Source of the DNA: Nemertoderma westbladi
Lineage: Eukaryota > Xenacoelomorpha > Nemertodermatida > Nemertodermatidae
Assembly (NCBI GenBank): GCA_032718475.1
Contig: JAUCBJ010001703.1
Span: 1-31,667, forward strand
Direction: 5' to 3'
DNA length: 31,667 nucleotides
Position 1 is the first letter of the stretch; each line of letters starts with the position of its first letter. Position numbers and translations under genes: made by a program. The notes under the pieces were generated by a model. The model had not been told where the DNA came from and ran no database searches. It saw only the letters and a list, made by a program, of their open reading frames with translations. Positions 28,550 through 31,667 of this stretch are shown here, in pieces.

Positions 28550-29310
28550 TTTATATATTGTTTTTTGTATTCCGTGTCTTACCTGTTTTTAATTATTCTG
28601 GCCGAGAAGATTCCATATAAGTGTGCAACTTGTTATTGAATCGGCCCAACTTGTTTTGGAAAAATATACATTATATTATATTAAATAACCACCCACCCGG
28701 TATTATATACTGTATATAATCAGTGGATTATTGGCATAAAACGGTGTTGTTATACGGTGTTATTAAAAAGTACAAAATATATTGTGCAGCTTTGTGTTAC
28801 ACTGTAAGATAATTTAATATAAACAGTTTATCATCACAATAATAATAATAATATCATAATTATTATTATAAAACATCCCAAAATCCTATTACTAACAAAT
28901 TTATTAATGAACTACAAAAAGTTTACAAAATGTTATTACATATTATAAATTTTTTCGATTAGTATCGTTTGGTCTCGGTCAATGTTTGCTATTTACACAA
29001 TAAATTGTAATTTTCCCAACAAAAATTTGTAAGATTTTTTAGATATAAAATACGGGTTTTAGGTCACGTTGAATCGATTGGTAAATAAATTTTGGGACTA
29101 TAAAAATTACTTTATATTTTATATATTATTATTCTGCGTTATTCACTACGTATTTATTGTTGGGCAACTTTAATGTATGTAAATTCAGATACCTAAATTT
29201 ATAAAAATTTATATTCAAAGTTTAATATGTAACAAACTCGAAATATTAATATAATTAATTATCTTTCAGTTTTATTACTTGTGTTTTACTGCCATAATTA
29301 ATTATTCCTG
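28550..29310. other. AT-rich sequence 3' of the channel gene
   Basis: No gene. Small palindromes are present: ATTATATAC-T-GTATATAAT (28702-28720) and an AAT/ATT hairpin (about 28838-28870). The right part is the probable 3' UTR of the minus-strand channel gene. Confidence 0.6.
29153..29158 (-). terminator. Candidate poly(A) signal of the channel gene
   Basis: AATAAA on the minus strand, about 155 bases after the stop codon at 29311. Other AATAAA-like words occur in this AT-rich region, so the choice is tentative. Confidence 0.35.
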
Positions 29311-29583
29311 TCATATAACGTATTTATAAAGTGCCCAGTAGATGGCGTTAAACAGAAAGAACGCCATAGGGAATGCTATACGAGACACGGCGTCGACAGT
29401 TTCCGATAGTGTCCGCTGAGGGGGGCCCATTACCGCGCTCCAGATAGACGGCTGTCTACGGCGTGTCGGGTTCCCATGGTTACCCGTTTGTTGCAGCGGT
29501 ACTAACTCCCCATTGGCTGCGTTGTACCGGTATGACTCAGGGATTTCTTCTGTTGTTATCGCGTTGTTATTACGAGTTCCGCC
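29311..29583 (-). CDS. Ligand-gated chloride channel subunit, last exon (M4 and stop)
   Basis: The intron upstream ends in a pyrimidine-rich tract and TTTATAG at 29584. The exon opens in phase 0 and has 90 codons plus TGA (29311-29313). It holds the end of the cytoplasmic M3-M4 loop (polar, RRRQPSIWSAV) and the M4 helix VDAVSRIAFPMAFFLFNAIYW, a signature of Cys-loop receptors (SRIxFPxxFxxFNxxYW). The M4 resembles glycine-receptor alpha most, which invertebrate GABA/glycine-like subunits share. Only a few residues follow M4 (ALYKYVI), as is normal. Two further exons lie to the right; the ligand-binding part is outside the window. It would form part of a pentameric anion channel in the plasma membrane; the ligand cannot be told from this part. 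Confidence 0.92.
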   Translation of the reverse strand, partial: GGTRNNNAITTEEIPESYRYNAANGELVPLQQTGNHGNPTRRRQPSIWSAVMGPPQRTLSETVDAVSRIAFPMAFFLFNAIYWALYKYVI

Positions 29584-30134
29584 CTATAAAGTAAAAAAGT
29601 TAAGGAAAAATAAAAGTTGATTTGAATTATTTATTTCCATTAGCAATTTTTTTTAGACATGTGGTGATTTTCCCTAAAAAGAACGAACACATCGATGTAC
29701 ATAATATTTTATTTTATAGTTATATATATACAGTATATATATGTTTGCATGTATATTCATCCGTAAATGGATAAAATTGACAGCGTTAATTTTTCAAGAA
29801 TCTCAATTTACTGTACGTCAATTAATAATGGGTCTACATTATTTAAACAATAGTATTGACACAGTATGTACGTAGATAAAAACACAAATAAGTTTTGTGT
29901 AAATAAAACAAAAATAATTAAACGCTAAAATTCTAATTAAATAAAACATATCCACGTACTGTCTATAAATAAAAAATATATTTGAAAGCAAATTAAGCAT
30001 TTATATAAACATACATATTTGTATCTAAATAAAGCATATTGTGGTATGTAATAAATACAATATTTAATTGTATATAAAAACAATATATATCATAATTTAA
30101 ATTATGATTAATTTAGTCAGATGAGGACCTTCGA

Positions 30135-30340
30135 ATACGTAAGGGAAAGGCATGAGCAGCCTGGAATAGGCTTTCCAGGATTTGGAAGTCACCGAGAATT
30201 AATCGGAAACTTAAGGTCCGATTATTTAGAGCAGCAGTAGTTCCAGTACTCCTCTACGGGAGTTCATGCTGGGCTCTAACTGCTGAGGACACCAAATCTC
30301 TGGATGGCACATTCACAAGAATGCTACGCCGGGTTCATTG
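30135..30340 (+). pseudogene. LINE reverse transcriptase relic (3' part), in a channel-gene intron
   Basis: Conceptual translation gives AAWNRLSRIWKSPRINRKLK, then VRLFRAAVVPVLLYGSSCW and LDGTFTRMLRRV, the block after the RT domain that is common in widespread animal LINEs (KIRLFRATVxSVLLYGSETW). One stop (TGA, about 30151) precedes it. It lies antisense in the intron between 29583 and 30418. Too short to place firmly in a clade; different from the CR1/Jockey-like LINE at 9078. Confidence 0.8.
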
Positions 30341-30417
30341 TGTCAAGTATTTTTACATCGTTAAAACATAATTTTGAATTTGTAGTTAAATAAATCATTG
30401 TTTTCTCGGCTACTCAC

Positions 30418-30565
30418 ATCTGCGTCGTCTCCCTGGGAACTGGTATGAAATGGACTGATATCTGGTGAGGCTATTGGTGCCAGTCCTCTGTGTTCTGGTG
30501 ACTCCTGGTACGTGACTCTTCTCTTTTTCTTGAACTGTCTTGTCATTGATCTCTGTTCGTGTAAC
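30418..30565 (-). CDS. Ligand-gated chloride channel subunit, cytoplasmic-loop exon
   Basis: Acceptor TTCTAG at 30566-30571 and donor GTGAGT at 30417-30412 bound 148 bases. The first base completes an Arg codon started in the exon at 31147, then 49 full codons follow. The sequence starts LHEQRSMTRQFKKKRRVTYQ: a basic stretch directly after M3, as in glycine/GABA receptors, where it helps anion conductance and trafficking. The rest is polar, Ser/Asp-rich loop (SPEHRG, SSQGDDAD), the least conserved part of the family. Phase 0 at the end joins the exon at 29583. The internal ATG at 30546 is not a start. Confidence 0.88.
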
Positions 30566-30867
30566 CTAGAATTGATCAGAGAGTTAGTATATCTGGGGTA
30601 GAAATTACTATTAGAATCTACTTACATAATTTCAAAAATAAGATAATTAAACATCTTGTAAATAATTCTTATTTAGTTGTAAAAATATTTCAAAATAATA
30701 ATTCGAAAAACCCTATTCTTACTCAATGTTTCATTCAGCCAGGTAGTTAACCTCAACTTTCTGACAAATTGTGACGATTTATTAACAGTGTCGTATCACC
30801 CATAACTAGAGGCAAAGTTCATTCAACAACCAAGGCAAATATCAATCACTGGATACGTTTAATAATT

Positions 30868-30905
30868 TGCGTTATGCGTTATACGTTGCGTGATACGTTA
30901 TGATC
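30868..30905. repeat. Short imperfect TGCGTTA/TACGTTA repeat
   Basis: About five imperfect 7-9 bp units (GCGTTAT, ACGTTGCG, TACGTTA) in the intron between the channel exons. No function seen; the rest of this intron (30566-31146) shows nothing else. Confidence 0.5.
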
Positions 30906-31146
30906 ATTGACGAAATGATAATTTCCATGAACCCTAATGGGGTTCTAAATTAGGATCTCTGGAGATAATGCAAAGATACGTATTCAATGCAACTGGTTTC
31001 ACCACAAATATTTGAACTCTATATACTTTTTCTTAATTATGATAATTGTGGTGACATCTACGTGAAAATCAGCATCACATTCTACCTCAGCGGAGTTAAA
31101 CAAAGATTACAGATACTTTATCAAATATAATATAATGTATTCATAC

Positions 31147-31267
31147 CGTGCAATAAAGTTAACTGTTGAGAATTCTAGAAGGGCAGCGAACGCAAATACC
31201 ATACAGACTGCCAGCCAGACGTCTATAGCCTTTATGTAGCTAACTTTAGGGAGGGAATCCTGTGAAC
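31147..31267 (-). CDS. Ligand-gated chloride channel subunit, M3 exon
   Basis: Bounded by acceptor TTTTCTCAG (ending at 31268) and donor GTATGA (starting at 31146); 121 bases, entered in phase 1 and left in phase 2. It encodes the M2-M3 linker [14 protein letters not shown] and the M3 helix ([15 protein letters not shown]) followed by STVNFIA. SLPKVSYxKAIDxW is the hallmark of glycine-, GABA- and glutamate-gated chloride channel subunits. Intact splice sites and frames in three successive exons say the gene is alive. Earlier exons (signal peptide, ligand-binding domain, M1, M2) must lie to the right of the window. 31268-31667 is intron and shows only a short ACAACTACATGT tandem repeat near 31467. 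Confidence 0.93.
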
Positions 31268-31667
31268 CTGAGAAAATTAGATTATCATTTTAATTTAATA
31301 AACCGTTTTCTGAATATAAATTTACAGTTAATTTATGAAGCGCGAACTTTAAGTTTGTGATGGGGCAGGGCCAACAAGCAAGCTTAGCATGTGGGCAGCA
31401 CTGCTTCAAGAGCTGAGAAAGTAGTGACCATCTAGCAGGAGACAGAAGAACTTATAAGTCGCCTCACACAACTACATGTACAACTACATGTATACTAATT
31501 TTGGGTTCATTTCACCAGAAATAGTGAGTGCTATTAGCCTTCAGACATACGGACTGAATGGCAATGGTTGAAACTACAGTGTGCTAAGCTCGCTTGGTAC
31601 TTCATCGTTCAACCCACAATTTGAATTGCTTTGGACCTCAACCGCTCCTGTACAGTAATATGTCTTT

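Noticed and set aside
30361-30546. A separate 61-residue gene starting at ATG 30546
   Set aside because: The upstream codons to 30565 continue the channel protein and are bounded by a splice acceptor; sequence after the donor at 30417 is intron.

Overview
The window looks like intronic and intergenic DNA from an invertebrate animal. It is AT-rich, carries Polinton-type, BEL/Pao, non-LTR and TA-flanked DNA elements, and at the right end has three spliced exons of a Cys-loop (glycine/GABA-receptor-like) chloride channel gene on the minus strand. I cannot name the species. The transposon mix and the channel fit an arthropod or another invertebrate.

Layout: 1-5204 (minus) is part of a Polinton/Maverick-type (adintovirus-like) element: a protein-primed family-B DNA polymerase broken by one frameshift and running off the left edge, and an intact 359-residue neighbour that may bind ssDNA. 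5229-5600 holds nested inverted repeats around a palindromic MITE. 5719-6237 holds diverged tandem repeats. 6468-20130 is a dead BEL/Pao retrotransposon (gag, protease, RT, RNase H, integrase) with in-frame stops, a homopolymer frameshift and a 16-bp duplication. Into its gag-protease junction a CR1/Jockey-like LINE has inserted (9078-15150, 8-bp target duplication). Into the LINE's own open frame a 1,983-bp TA-flanked inverted-repeat element has inserted (9681-11663), and that holds another MITE (9898-10215). Removing each insert in thought keeps the host frame open, so order of insertion and boundaries are well supported.

The LINE is the freshest element. It has an open frame of about 1,220 residues in total, starts with a multi-pass hydrophobic region and carries a 2A-like GDVHKNPGP motif just before the endonuclease-RT part.

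20794-25741 holds two unrecognised decayed reading frames: a roughly 1,065-codon Gag-like protein with zinc knuckles near its end and no pol gene, and an Arg/Gly-rich protein of about 197 codons. Between them lies a GC-richer non-coding stretch with back-to-back hairpins. A short motif (consensus GGAAGRCTYGYGAGYCT) recurs, always on the plus strand, from 16 to 26.3 kb, with a diverged form in the gag repeats at 7.3 kb. Where it is translated in frame it gives GRL(A/V)SL.

25.8-29.3 kb is AT-rich repeats, a tRNA-derived SINE head, an LTR-like promoter/poly(A) module and about 1 kb of unassigned sequence. 29311-31267 contains the last three exons of the channel gene (M3, cytoplasmic loop, M4 and stop), with a LINE relic antisense in one intron.
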